From contig NZ_JABBYO010000013.1 of the NCBI RefSeq assembly GCF_012958305.1, positions 62,001-126,000 of the forward strand: a stretch of 64,000 nucleotides of DNA, in the 5' to 3' direction. Positions 53,775 to 62,592 of the stretch are shown here, piece by piece (within the stretch, counting starts at the first letter, position 1; each line of letters begins with the position of its first letter). Under the pieces are notes generated by a model. That model made no database searches and was not told where the DNA came from. It saw only the letters and a program-made list of their open reading frames with translations. The DNA is from Tautonia rosea (lineage in GTDB: Bacteria > Planctomycetota > Planctomycetia > Isosphaerales > Isosphaeraceae). Position numbers and translations under genes: made by a program.

Positions 53775-54701
53775 TCAGATAATATCCGCAAAGCTCCGCT
53801 CAACCCTTCGGAAGTAAAGGCATCCGACCACCAGGAAGATCAGGCTCACCGCGCCGGAGACGGCCAGGGAGTAGAAATCGAAATTGCCTCCCAGCACGGC
53901 AACTCGGAAGTTGGCGATCAGGCCGTAGGCGGGATTCAGGGGGAGCACAAGGTGGCTGAGCGAGCCGAGCTCGGAATCGGCCTGCAAATAGATGCTCGGG
54001 GTGGCGAACATCCAGAGCTGGACCATGAAGGGAACAACGTAGCGAAAGTCGCGGTAGGCCACCGTCAAGGCGGACAGCAGTGTTCCCACGCCGAGAGCGG
54101 CGATCATGAGGCCGAGGAACAACAGAGGGACCAGCAGGATGTTCCAGCCAGGCAGCATGCCGAAGCACAGCATGGCGAGGAGGACCAGGCCGAAGCTGAT
54201 CACGAAGTCCACGGCCCCTGCCCCGACGGCTCCCATGGGAATAAAGAGACGGGGGAAGTAGACCTTCGTGACGAGGTTCTGATTGCCGACCACGCTCTGA
54301 CCTGCGGTGCTCATGGCATTGGAGAAAAACGTCCAGGGAACCAGGCCCGCCAGGACGAAGAGGGGATACGGGATGCCGGAGGAGGCCTCGGCGGCAACTC
54401 GCCCGAGGAAGAGGCTAAAGACGACCATCGTGGCCAGGGGCTGGATGATCGCCCAGGCCGCGCCGAGCACCGTTTGCTTGTAGCGGACCTTGACATCGCG
54501 CCAGGTCAGGAAGTAGAGCAACTCGCGGTAACGCCAGAGTTCGGCGAAATCGACAATCTGCCAACCAGGCCGCCGCGTGATGACCGTGACGGGGGGTTCG
54601 TGCTCGGGTTCTACGGAGGCGTGGGTCGGCAGATCGTTCTCTCGTAGAAGCTCAGTCGTCGTGCTCACAACTCCTCCGGTCCGATGCTCGGCGTCGCTCA
54701 A
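53775..54701 (-). CDS. wzm: Polysaccharide ABC-exporter permease
   Basis: 308 residues. ABC-2 permease with a cytoplasmic N-terminal arm ending in ELWRYRELLYFLTWRDVKVR, then YKQTVLGAAWAIIQPLATMV and five more helices (PLFVLAGLVPWTFFSNAM, VYFPRLFIPMGAVGAGAVDF, GVGTLLSALTVAYRDFRYVV, PLNPAYGLIANFRVAVLGG). Standard Wzm/TagG architecture and length. With the ATPase at 51109 it should export a completed lipid-linked polysaccharide across the inner membrane. The two genes of the pair are split by the ligase gene. The start ATG is at 54701; the first 60 residues are hydrophilic and variable. Confidence 0.92.
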   Translation of the reverse strand: MSDAEHRTGGVVSTTTELLRENDLPTHASVEPEHEPPVTVITRRPGWQIVDFAELWRYRELLYFLTWRDVKVRYKQTVLGAAWAIIQPLATMVVFSLFLGRVAAEASSGIPYPLFVLAGLVPWTFFSNAMSTAGQSVVGNQNLVTKVYFPRLFIPMGAVGAGAVDFVISFGLVLLAMLCFGMLPGWNILLVPLLFLGLMIAALGVGTLLSALTVAYRDFRYVVPFMVQLWMFATPSIYLQADSELGSLSHLVLPLNPAYGLIANFRVAVLGGNFDFYSLAVSGAVSLIFLVVGCLYFRRVERSFADII

Positions 54702-54748
54702 TCAAGTGTCCTGGGATGAATGGCTGTCCGTGATTGCCGTCGTGACGC

Positions 54749-56038
54749 TCACAACCGCGATGCTACGTCACTCGGATCCAGGAGTGTGGAGAACGCATTG
54801 AGGCAATGCTCCCAGCGATGCGTCTCCTCCACATAACGACGGCCGGCGGCGCCGAGTGACTGGCGACAATCCTCGCGGGAGAGCAAGCGGCTCAGATGCT
54901 CGGTCCACTGCGCGGGGGTCGCGGCTTCGAGCAGATGCGTTCCCGGTTCCACCGCCAAGCCATCGATCGCCTGGGAAGACGCCACCACGGGCTTGCTCAT
55001 GGCCATTGCTTCCAGAACCTTGTTTTGCACCCCTCGAGCCATGAGCAACGGTGCCACCACGACGGCGCTTCGAGCGAGGTGCGGACGAACATCCGGGACA
55101 GAGCCGATGAGCTCGACTCCTGGAATCTCGGCGAGTCGCACCACCTCAGCTCCGGGATTACGACCCACGAGCGCGAGACGGGCTGCGGGATGTCGTCGCA
55201 AGACGCTGGGCCAGACCTCCCGGCAGAACCAGCGGATGCCGTCGATATTCGGACGGTAATCCAGGGCCCCCACGAAGACACATCGGGAGGGGTCCGATGG
55301 TTCAGAAGAGGGCTGGAAATACGAGAGATCGACCCCGTTGGTGACGGCTAGGACAGCACCGTCGCCTTCGGGCTGCAGTCGCCGATAGAGGGCAGCTTCG
55401 GCTTCGCTAACCAGCGTGACGGCCCGGGCCCAGCGCGGGAGGGAACGCTCCAGGCGGCGGACACGATCCCCTTCCAGTCGATAGAGCCATGCGCGAACGC
55501 CTCGCCCCGCCTCGGCGTAGTCGAGCCATTTTTGACTGTCGACATCGACCAGATCGACGATCGCCGGAACGTCTCGGAATTCTGGGAGTCGAAGGTAAGG
55601 CGCGACGCTCGAGGCGGATGCCAGAACGGCTTGAAATCGTGTTTGGCGGCCCCAATCGCGGAGAACTGTTCGTAACTGGGTCGAGGCGAATGCCCCCTCT
55701 GAGGCGGTCCGACCGCTGAGCATTGACAATGCGATCTGAGCGCGACGCGTCCAGCGACCAAGAGGGACGATCGCGACGCGATGACAGAGATGTTCTAGCG
55801 CCTTGGTAGTTGAGGCAGTAACCGGTTCATCGGCAAGCGTCGCGAGATGAACACGAGAGTGTCGGGCAAGAAATCGGAGCAGGTGATAGTTGCGGATGCG
55901 ATCCCCCTTGTCCGGGGGATACGGCACCCGATGCGTCACATAGAGGAGTGCTGGAGCATGCTGGGCGGTTTCGGGGACTGCGGGTGTTGATTCCACGTGG
56001 AGCGTCACGTCATGCAATCCCCAATTACGGGTACCCAC
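54749..56038 (-). CDS. GT4-like sugar transferase, PEP-CTERM/EpsH1 locus type
   Basis: Up to 429 residues. LLYVTHRVPYPPDKGDRIRN, then YHLLRFLARHSRVHLATLAD are the hallmark N-terminus of the sugar transferases associated with PEP-CTERM/EpsH1 loci; VDLVDVDSQKWLDYAEAG, CVFVGALDYRPNIDGIRWF and GVQNKVLEAMAMSKPVVASS complete the GT-B fold. Cytoplasmic. The start is uncertain: GTG 56038 gives the longest frame, but the first 25 residues are not conserved and later GTG or TTG codons are possible. It follows 12 bases after the initiating transferase gene, so it may add the second sugar. Confidence 0.87.
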   Translation of the reverse strand: MGTRNWGLHDVTLHVESTPAVPETAQHAPALLYVTHRVPYPPDKGDRIRNYHLLRFLARHSRVHLATLADEPVTASTTKALEHLCHRVAIVPLGRWTRRAQIALSMLSGRTASEGAFASTQLRTVLRDWGRQTRFQAVLASASSVAPYLRLPEFRDVPAIVDLVDVDSQKWLDYAEAGRGVRAWLYRLEGDRVRRLERSLPRWARAVTLVSEAEAALYRRLQPEGDGAVLAVTNGVDLSYFQPSSEPSDPSRCVFVGALDYRPNIDGIRWFCREVWPSVLRRHPAARLALVGRNPGAEVVRLAEIPGVELIGSVPDVRPHLARSAVVVAPLLMARGVQNKVLEAMAMSKPVVASSQAIDGLAVEPGTHLLEAATPAQWTEHLSRLLSREDCRQSLGAAGRRYVEETHRWEHCLNAFSTLLDPSDVASRL

Positions 56039-56050
56039 ACCATCCCTTGA

Positions 56051-56815
56051 TCAGGCCGGATGGGGCTCCGGGGTAGACTCGACGAGCCCCCGATAGGAAC
56101 GCTCGGCGATCTCCTGGCTGGGAACCCGGAGCAGGGTCTTCGAGACCCAGAACGGAACGCCCGCCAGATAATTGGCCGTTCCCAGCAGGATTCCCAGATC
56201 CATGGCAAGGCTGACATGCTGGATGTAGTACAGATCACAGGCAAGCTTGCGGCGAACACTCTCAAGATCGGTGTCCGGCGGCAGTTGGACCTGAGCAAGG
56301 CCGGTCAGACCAGGGCGGACCAGAAGACGCTGGCCATAATGGGGGATCACCTCCTCCAGCGTGGCCACGATTTCGGGGCGTTCCGGCCGAGGCCCAACCA
56401 GGCTCATCTCACCGCGGAAGACGTTCCAGATCTGGGGTAACTCGTCGATCTTGAGTTTTCGGAGATAGACCCCGATCGGAGTGACCCGGACATCGCCGCG
56501 GACATCGCTCCAACGCGGGCCGGTTTCGTCCTCGCAGCGGTCATACATGGTTCGAATCTTGTAGATCGTGAACGGACGACCGCCCTGGCCAAGACGGGTT
56601 TGCGTATAAATCACCGGGCCGCGCGAGGTCAGGCGAACGCCCAGCATCGCCACGAGCATGATCGGAATCGCCGGAATCAGCAGAAGAAGCGTCAGCACAA
56701 CATCGAGCAGTCGCCGAAACACCTGATACCATCCCGCAGACGGGACCTGGATCGTGTCGAATTCCGAGGATCGGATCTCGAAGACATTGCTCTTCTGGGC
56801 ATCATCGTTTTTCAT
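56051..56815 (-). CDS. Initiating polyprenyl-phosphate sugar phosphotransferase
   Basis: 254 residues from ATG 56815, chosen because GGAGGG (56822-56827) then has 6 bases of spacing; the ATG at 56821 directly abuts it. One transmembrane hairpin (LLDVVLTLLLLIPAIPIMLV), then the monotopic phosphoglycosyltransferase core: PVIYTQTRLGQGGRPFTIYK, RTMYDRCEDETGP, LRKLKIDELPQIWNVFRGEM and SLVGPRPERPE. It starts the glycan by moving a sugar-1-phosphate to undecaprenyl phosphate. Short type, without the extra N-terminal membrane domain of WcaJ. Preceded by a 97-base gap after the EpsI-like gene. Confidence 0.93.
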   Translation of the reverse strand: MKNDDAQKSNVFEIRSSEFDTIQVPSAGWYQVFRRLLDVVLTLLLLIPAIPIMLVAMLGVRLTSRGPVIYTQTRLGQGGRPFTIYKIRTMYDRCEDETGPRWSDVRGDVRVTPIGVYLRKLKIDELPQIWNVFRGEMSLVGPRPERPEIVATLEEVIPHYGQRLLVRPGLTGLAQVQLPPDTDLESVRRKLACDLYYIQHVSLAMDLGILLGTANYLAGVPFWVSKTLLRVPSQEIAERSYRGLVESTPEPHPA

Positions 56816-56918
56816 CAACATCCCTCCGAAGCCTGCTGGGCACAGGGGTTTTATTCTAGGATTCGAGTCTCAACTCATATTAGCGGCACGAACACGCACA
56901 CTAGAAGCTATCAGGTCA

Positions 56919-57611
56919 TTATGATTTCTCCTGATCAAAAAGCGCTGCGTCAACGACAGGAATGAGCTCTTTCATGAATTCCATTCGTTGGCTCGCTTGC
57001 TCGCTGCCGTCTTCATCGGCCGACGCATCTCGCACCACATAGAGCTTGTAAAGATGCCGTTGGGGAGCATAGGCGAGGCGAGGGTTCTCGGGGGCCTGCC
57101 AACCGTCACCGGCATTCCAGGCCCAGCAAATTTCGAGGCGCTCGGGAACGGCCGCCTGCTCCTTGACGAACAGATTCCGCCAGAAGTTCGCCGTCTGGTT
57201 CGCGCCGAGCTCGAGTTGTTCCGTCAGGTTGGCCGATTCGGCGTGAAACCCTGCCCCTCCGTAGCACCATTCGGGGGTATGCGCGGCGATCGGACCGGGT
57301 CGACCGCAGACGAGCATCACCGTGTAGGTCTGGCCCGCGGCATTCGCGTAGCGACGGACGACATAGCCGGCAATTTCACCAATCTGGACTGCCTGAGGAT
57401 CGAGTTCGAAGTCGTACGCCTGCCATGAGCCGATCGTTTGATCGATTCCCTGGAGCCGATCCACCGCCTGCTGGAGCTCTTGCGAGGCTCCCCAGCGACC
57501 ACTCAGATCGCCATGAGCCCAACCGGCCAGTACGATGAGGATCACTGCAATTGGGAACGCGAGGAAACGCATGACGGACTCCCAGAGGCGACTCAATCGG
57601 AGCATGCTCAT
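56919..57611 (-). CDS. EpsI-like exosortase-associated protein
   Basis: 230 residues. One N-terminal membrane segment (FLAFPIAVILIVLAGWAHG) and an extracytoplasmic domain with TIGSWQAYDF, YVVRRYANAAGQTYTVMLVC, HTPEWCYGGAGFH and ICWAWNAGDGWQAPENPRLA. The TPEWCYGGAG stretch corresponds to the conserved H-PE-C-y element of EpsI/DUF3485 proteins that accompany exosortases as a separate protein or a C-terminal fusion. Here they are separate genes with the kinase between them. Role in the exosortase reaction is unknown. Its ATG overlaps the kinase stop by 4 bases. Confidence 0.8.
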   Translation of the reverse strand: MSMLRLSRLWESVMRFLAFPIAVILIVLAGWAHGDLSGRWGASQELQQAVDRLQGIDQTIGSWQAYDFELDPQAVQIGEIAGYVVRRYANAAGQTYTVMLVCGRPGPIAAHTPEWCYGGAGFHAESANLTEQLELGANQTANFWRNLFVKEQAAVPERLEICWAWNAGDGWQAPENPRLAYAPQRHLYKLYVVRDASADEDGSEQASQRMEFMKELIPVVDAALFDQEKS

Positions 57612-59893
57612 CCTGCCGAGGCAGCGCCCTGGCTTGTGGTCGAGCCTGACGCACCTGAGCCGTAGCTGTAGGAATACGCATATTGAGACCCGTACAGGTC
57701 TCCCTGGACTCCCGTCATCACTGCGCCGAAGATCGGAATGCCCACCGATCGGAGTCTATCGACGGCGGCCTGGACCTTGGGAACGCGGCTCGCACTACGA
57801 AGGACCGAGTAGATCGCTCCATCGACGTTCTGACCCACCAGCAGGGCGTCGGCCACGGGTATAACGGGGGCGGTATCGACGACCACGAAGTCGAACTGCT
57901 CACGGAGCTGGCGGAAAACCGCCTCGGCCCTGGGTTGGGAGAGGGCCTGGATGGACCGCTCATCCACCGCGCCGGCGGGCATGATCCAGAGATCGACCGC
58001 CGGCGAGGGGTGAATGGCGGCCTCAACATCGGCTTCTCCTCGCAGGAACTCACTCAGGCCGGGTGCCTCGGCAATGTCGAAGAGCCGATGGACATCGGGC
58101 TTCCGCAAATCACAGTCGACCAGCAAGGTCCGGCGACCGGCCCGGGCCAGGCTTGTGGCCAGGTGGCTGGCCAGTGAGGTCTTCCCTTCGGCCGCTACGG
58201 CGCTGGTGATCATGACCGATCGGACCGAGTCGGTCGCCGACGCCCGCAGCAACAGGGTCCGCATGGCGTCGACCGACTCCAGCAACATGCTCCGCCACCG
58301 CGTGCTCGACTCTTCTTCAGCAAATGCGGCTTGTCGTCGGCGTGCCGGCAAGGCTGGCAGGGCTCCAACCAACCGGAGCTGCAGTTCGCCCATGATCGCG
58401 TCAACCGTGTGAATCCGACGGGTGCGGTATTCGAGGAAAGCGACCCCGAGTAAGGCCATCCCAAAGGCACCCATCCCGGCCATCCCGGCCATTTTCGGTC
58501 GTTTATCGTCCTGAAGCCGAGGGTTCTCCGCCTTCTCGGCCAGGCGCACGCGCTCCGGAGCGTTCAGTTCGACATTGAGAGCTTCGACCTCACTCCCAAT
58601 CCGAGTGGCCTTCGCGTCGATCTGTTCCAGCTCATCCCGGACCTGGTCGAGCATCCAGGTATCCTGGTTGATTTGCTGCCGTTCGACATTCATCCCCTCG
58701 ACGCGTGTGCGGGCCAGATGCTCCAGTTCCTCGAGCACACGTAGTTGTTCCTTCATGACGTTCACGTCATTGTGACCAGCGGTTGAGCCAACGGACTGGG
58801 ACTGCTGGGCAAGCTGCATGCGGAGCTGGGTCGCGTATTCCTCCCGTGCCTCCTGAAGCCTGGAGATGTCTTGTTCAAGACGGCGGATGGCCGGATCACT
58901 CGGCCGACGAATCAGCCGTTGTTGTTGCTGAAGCCGATCCACCCGACTGGCAATTTCAGCATCGTACTGGGCGATTGTGGGATTTTCTGCCACCTGAGCC
59001 TCGATCGGCAGGCTGGACCCATGACGTGCCATCGGTTTCGATCCGGAGGGTGATTCCTCGCGAACCGCGATTTGTATCCGGAGACGCTCGATCTCCCGAC
59101 CGAGAGTGGCAAGGTCTTGCAGCGCGAGTTCGCGACGTTCCAGCAGCAATTGTTCCGAGAACTGAATCGTCTCGCGGTCGTTCGAACCGAGCTGTTCTGA
59201 CAGAGCCTTGAGCTCCTTGCGCTTGCTTTCGAGCCGCTTCTGATAGTCGGTGTAAATATCCTTCAGTTGCTCGTGATGAGCCCGGCGTTCCGTTTCGGTT
59301 TTGTTCAAATGTTCGCGGAGATAGGCATCGCTCACCGCATTGACCAGCACCGCCACTTCATTGGGATTGGGTCCGGTCATGGCGATCCGGAGCACTTCAC
59401 CCTTGTAATTTGCCTGGATTTTCTCTTCGAGCCAGGCAATCGGGTCGGGATATCGCTCATCGAGCTGTAACGGGGTCACCGACTCATCATTCAGGGCGGC
59501 ATTGAGTATTGTGTGGCTCTTGAGCAAGGTCAATTCGGTCTGCTGATAGGTTGCAAAATTCGCCTGCGCCTCGCCGGTTTCGAAGATGATGTGCGGTTGC
59601 TGTCCCGCCACGAGCAAGAGCGCCTGGGCCGAATATTCCGGAGCCGGCAGGATCTTCAGGCAGGCCCCGGCGGCCGCGGCGGCAAAGACAACACCGAGCG
59701 TCACCGCCAAGACCCAGCGGTGACGCAACGCCTTGAGCAGGTCCAGGGCATTGGGCATCCCGGTCGACGCCGGTGCCACCGGTCGGCTCGGTCGCATCCC
59801 CCGCTCAGCCAAGTTCTGAGAACGCAGGGCGGGGGCATCGGATTTCGGCCGGGGGGCCGGGATCGCGGGTGGGCGGTCGTCCGGCATGGTCAT
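57608..59893 (-). CDS. Polysaccharide co-polymerase / BY-type tyrosine autokinase
   Basis: 761 residues. Cytoplasmic N-terminal arm, first membrane helix at about 53-75, periplasmic Wzz-like and coiled-coil region (about 85-470), second helix at about 478-500, then a cytoplasmic BY-kinase domain: Walker A VMITSAVAAEGKTSLASHLA, Walker A' RTLLVDCDLRKPD, Walker B FDFVVVDTAP. The C-terminal tail carries a tyrosine cluster (YGSQYAYSYSYGSG), the usual autophosphorylation target. It controls chain length and export by cycles of phosphorylation; the phosphatase is not in the window. 40 bases follow the exosortase stop, and it overlaps the EpsI-like gene by 4. Confidence 0.92.
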   Translation of the reverse strand: MTMPDDRPPAIPAPRPKSDAPALRSQNLAERGMRPSRPVAPASTGMPNALDLLKALRHRWVLAVTLGVVFAAAAAGACLKILPAPEYSAQALLLVAGQQPHIIFETGEAQANFATYQQTELTLLKSHTILNAALNDESVTPLQLDERYPDPIAWLEEKIQANYKGEVLRIAMTGPNPNEVAVLVNAVSDAYLREHLNKTETERRAHHEQLKDIYTDYQKRLESKRKELKALSEQLGSNDRETIQFSEQLLLERRELALQDLATLGREIERLRIQIAVREESPSGSKPMARHGSSLPIEAQVAENPTIAQYDAEIASRVDRLQQQQRLIRRPSDPAIRRLEQDISRLQEAREEYATQLRMQLAQQSQSVGSTAGHNDVNVMKEQLRVLEELEHLARTRVEGMNVERQQINQDTWMLDQVRDELEQIDAKATRIGSEVEALNVELNAPERVRLAEKAENPRLQDDKRPKMAGMAGMGAFGMALLGVAFLEYRTRRIHTVDAIMGELQLRLVGALPALPARRRQAAFAEEESSTRWRSMLLESVDAMRTLLLRASATDSVRSVMITSAVAAEGKTSLASHLATSLARAGRRTLLVDCDLRKPDVHRLFDIAEAPGLSEFLRGEADVEAAIHPSPAVDLWIMPAGAVDERSIQALSQPRAEAVFRQLREQFDFVVVDTAPVIPVADALLVGQNVDGAIYSVLRSASRVPKVQAAVDRLRSVGIPIFGAVMTGVQGDLYGSQYAYSYSYGSGASGSTTSQGAASAG

Positions 59894-59933
59894 CGAATTC
59901 CCTCTCTCATCAACGTTCGTCGAACTTGCTCAC

Positions 59934-60944
59934 TCATGAGGTCGGATGATCGCGCCGGCTGGCGTTGGTGATAATCGGGGCCAGTGGCGGGGGTCGGCGT
60001 TCCTTACGTGCCTCGGCCGAGGTGCGCGTCGCAGGACCGACCTCGACCGGAGCAAGCCGCCCCCGCTGGCTATCAGCGGGGTGATCCTCGACAAAGGCGT
60101 GGGAGAGAAACCAGAGTTCCACTCCCAGCAAGAGCAACGCCAGCGGGATCATAAGGAAGCCGGCCAGGTCGTGATACACGAAGCTGGACAGCTCCTCGCC
60201 AACCGTCTCGCTCAGGATACCGGTCACGGTGATGCGAGCCACGTTGACAATCAGGGCGATCGGTACCGCACTGGCAATGATCACGAGTTTGTCGAGCCAG
60301 GGCCTGTCGATCAGGATTGCCACGCCCGTCGACAGCGCGAAGAAGAGGAGCATCATGCTCAGGCCGCTGCACGCCTCGGCCACTCCGAGGGTCGACTGCG
60401 TCATGCGGATGATGTTGCCTTCCCCCACGGCCGGAAAGCCGACGGTTTGCAAGACAAACGTGCTCGCGATCGTGGCCAGCCGTTGCAATGGCCAACCAAG
60501 GGCCATCTCCAGGCGGAACGGCAGTGGCACCATGAAGAGCAAGAACGCCACTGCGGGCCACGACCATCGCAGGGCCTTCAGGCCACCCACAAGGGCGAAT
60601 CCACCGGCGATGGTCACTATCAAGGACACCGCATCGAGCCAGTCGTTGTACGCATACCCGGCGGCGATCTTCAATCCGGCTCCTAGCCCAATCAGCGGGA
60701 CTCCCAGCCAGCTCATGCGGAGCTCGCCCTCCTTGATCCGGTCGCGACGCAACCAGAGGAGCACCGCGGCGAAGGCGGGCACCAGATAGCCATGGGCGTA
60801 GCGCGGGTCATAGGTCCACCGGTCGACCATGATGGTCAGGATCGGCAAGTAGGCCCAGACCAACGCCGCACTGATCCCCAGGACGGTAAGGAGTGGCACA
60901 ACCGTCGAGGAGCGGATGGGAAGACTCGTCGTCCTCGATTCCAT
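59934..60944 (-). CDS. Exosortase
   Basis: 336 residues from ATG 60944 (GGGAG upstream, 12-base spacing); the frame is open to a TTG at 61004 but the extra residues are hydrophilic. Eight or so transmembrane helices. Catalytic residues of the exosortase/archaeosortase family are all present: Cys in VAEACSGLSMM (C192), Arg in NVARITVTG (R237) and His in SFVYHDLAGFLM (H258). It should cleave PEP-CTERM proteins after the PEP motif and attach or sort them at the surface; two such proteins are in the window. First gene of the long minus-strand unit. The EpsI-like partner is separate rather than fused. Confidence 0.95.
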   Translation of the reverse strand: MESRTTSLPIRSSTVVPLLTVLGISAALVWAYLPILTIMVDRWTYDPRYAHGYLVPAFAAVLLWLRRDRIKEGELRMSWLGVPLIGLGAGLKIAAGYAYNDWLDAVSLIVTIAGGFALVGGLKALRWSWPAVAFLLFMVPLPFRLEMALGWPLQRLATIASTFVLQTVGFPAVGEGNIIRMTQSTLGVAEACSGLSMMLLFFALSTGVAILIDRPWLDKLVIIASAVPIALIVNVARITVTGILSETVGEELSSFVYHDLAGFLMIPLALLLLGVELWFLSHAFVEDHPADSQRGRLAPVEVGPATRTSAEARKERRPPPLAPIITNASRRDHPTS

Positions 60945-61994
60945 GGTGTCGTGAAACTCCCTGGATTTACGCGGTTCCTGGTTCAACGCTGGCGGCATTC
61001 CCAAGGTTGTCTGAGTTTCGCGTCATCAGGGCACACTTCGTGCCCGTGGGTTGCGCGGCGATCACCGGCCCCATTGAAGGCGCACCATGACCGTGTCACC
61101 GAGACGGTCACAGCCTTAGCTTAGGCCATGATGTCTCTTTCCCTGTGATTCATACAGCGATCATCGCTGCAGTTGCGTTGCTAGAGAGCACTCAATGCAA
61201 TGGGCCGACATCAATTCGACCGTGTTCAATACCTTTACCCGTACTCAACTCGACCGTACTCAACACCAGGGAAAACGTTGGGGGCTCTACTCAAATAGTC
61301 CGATGGTTTGCCATTGTGACGCCCCGCAGACCACCACGTCAACAACCAATATCTCATTTCCATAAATAGGTTTTATTATGACGTCGATTCCGCCAAACAG
61401 CCGCCAACTAATTCCACACAGTACCACCATCAATCTCGCCATTCTCCACGTCATCCAGGGAAAAAGTTGTCTTTCTCACAAAACATGAAACAGAAATATC
61501 ATTAAACATTGAATACAATGATTCCCTTGAACTACGCCATCGATTTCCGTGTCGCCCATGACCATTTTCCTCATGAAACGCATGATGCAATCATCGTCAC
61601 GACCCATCTTGAGGTACTCGCAATTCGCGAAGTTTTGAAAACGAGAAATTCAGGCGCTGCTTTTCATGACAACCTCTGATACGCTTTGTTATCCTAAAAA
61701 AAATTGGGGAAATGATGGCAAGCGGTCAGGTGGCGCTCGAAATTTGGTCCCTGGGGTACGGAGTTGAGCAAGGTCTCTTGCCAATAACCAACGGGTGAAT
61801 TGAGTCCCGTTCGTTCGGACACTCACCTCAAAACGGCTGTTTGCGTTCTAGACTTTCATGTTGACGAATTCGGAGTTGGTATCCATTCTGCCGCGAATCT
61901 CGCGTGTCCCCCCCCAAAGACCTCGGTTTCTACTGCGACGTGATGTCCCGTCGCAGGTCACCCATTCCGGTCAGGGTTTGCGAGGAACGACCTC
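60945..61994. promoter_or_regulatory. Divergent intergenic region upstream of the exosortase operon
   Basis: About 1.05 kb between the exosortase gene and a divergent small gene. AT-rich from 61360 to 61720. It contains a short direct repeat at 61211-61267 and, near 61670-61710, a TTGTTATCC and A-run stretch that could form part of a promoter. No protein-like reading frame or tRNA seen. Promoters for both directions must lie here; boxes cannot be assigned. Confidence 0.5.
61211..61267. repeat. Imperfect 23-bp direct repeat, possible operator
   Basis: Two copies, 61211-61233 (beginning TCAATTCGACCGTGTTCAAT) and 61245-61267 (beginning TCAACTCGACCGTACTCAAC), match at 19 of 23 bases and start 34 bases apart. 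A shorter GTACTCAAC-like unit occurs three times (61223, 61241, 61256). It lies about 270 bases upstream of the exosortase start, a reasonable place for a regulator to bind. Confidence 0.4.
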
Positions 61995-62450
61995 ATGCTC
62001 GACGAGAAGTCGCTGCGTCGCCCGGATTTCATGGAGGGGATTGCCCTTCGCCTGGCTGATGGTGGTTTTTGGACCGTACCCATGCCTCCCCAGGGCCTTT
62101 CGACATCAAAGCCTCTCACTGCGGCTCGAGGTCGCACCCTGGAATCCTTCGGTCCACGTTATCTTGCCCTACTTAACGCCGTGCGAGACGCTGAGGACGA
62201 TACCGAGGTTCTTCGCTTCGAGCTGGCGTTGGCGATCTGCCTCCTCCGGCAGAACTATCAGCTCGATCCCTCGACCCTCGCAAGCTTGTTGAGCTTTACT
62301 CACAAAGATGATCTGACCCGGATGCAGCGCAGCATGTCTGAGGTTGCCTCAGCCCACCTTCGGGCTGTGCCGCCCCCTGAAGAACAGCCCCATCGTGCGT
62401 CTGAAGGTCGAGTGTTCCAGTCGTCGAGGGCCCGCGTATTTTCTACCTGA
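61995..62450 (+). CDS. Small hypothetical protein
   Basis: 151 residues; ATG 61995 has GAGGAA 7 bases upstream. The sequence is soluble and mostly helical: LRLADGGFWTVPMPPQG, then RYLALLNAVRDAEDDTEVLR, FELALAICLLRQNYQL, LASLLSFTHKDDLTRMQ. No known motif. The pattern of FWTVP followed by a helical region is one I associate with uncharacterised planctomycete proteins, but I cannot name a family. It is divergent from the exosortase operon and 142 bases upstream of the HAD-UbiA gene. Confidence 0.6.
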   Translation: MLDEKSLRRPDFMEGIALRLADGGFWTVPMPPQGLSTSKPLTAARGRTLESFGPRYLALLNAVRDAEDDTEVLRFELALAICLLRQNYQLDPSTLASLLSFTHKDDLTRMQRSMSEVASAHLRAVPPPEEQPHRASEGRVFQSSRARVFST

Positions 62451-62592
62451 GCAGATTGCTTCAAGGGATCCGGCTGTCCCTGCGCGAAGCATCCTGGCTT
62501 TAAAACAAATCAACCGGTTCATTGCTCTTCCAGGGAAGAACAACGACGATGAGATCATCGGATTGTGATCGTCCTGGATCCGGAGCGCGATC

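Noticed and set aside
62344-62568. A 74-residue frame overlapping the small hypothetical gene
   Set aside because: No ribosome site, overlaps the better-supported gene, and the sequence has no protein-like pattern.
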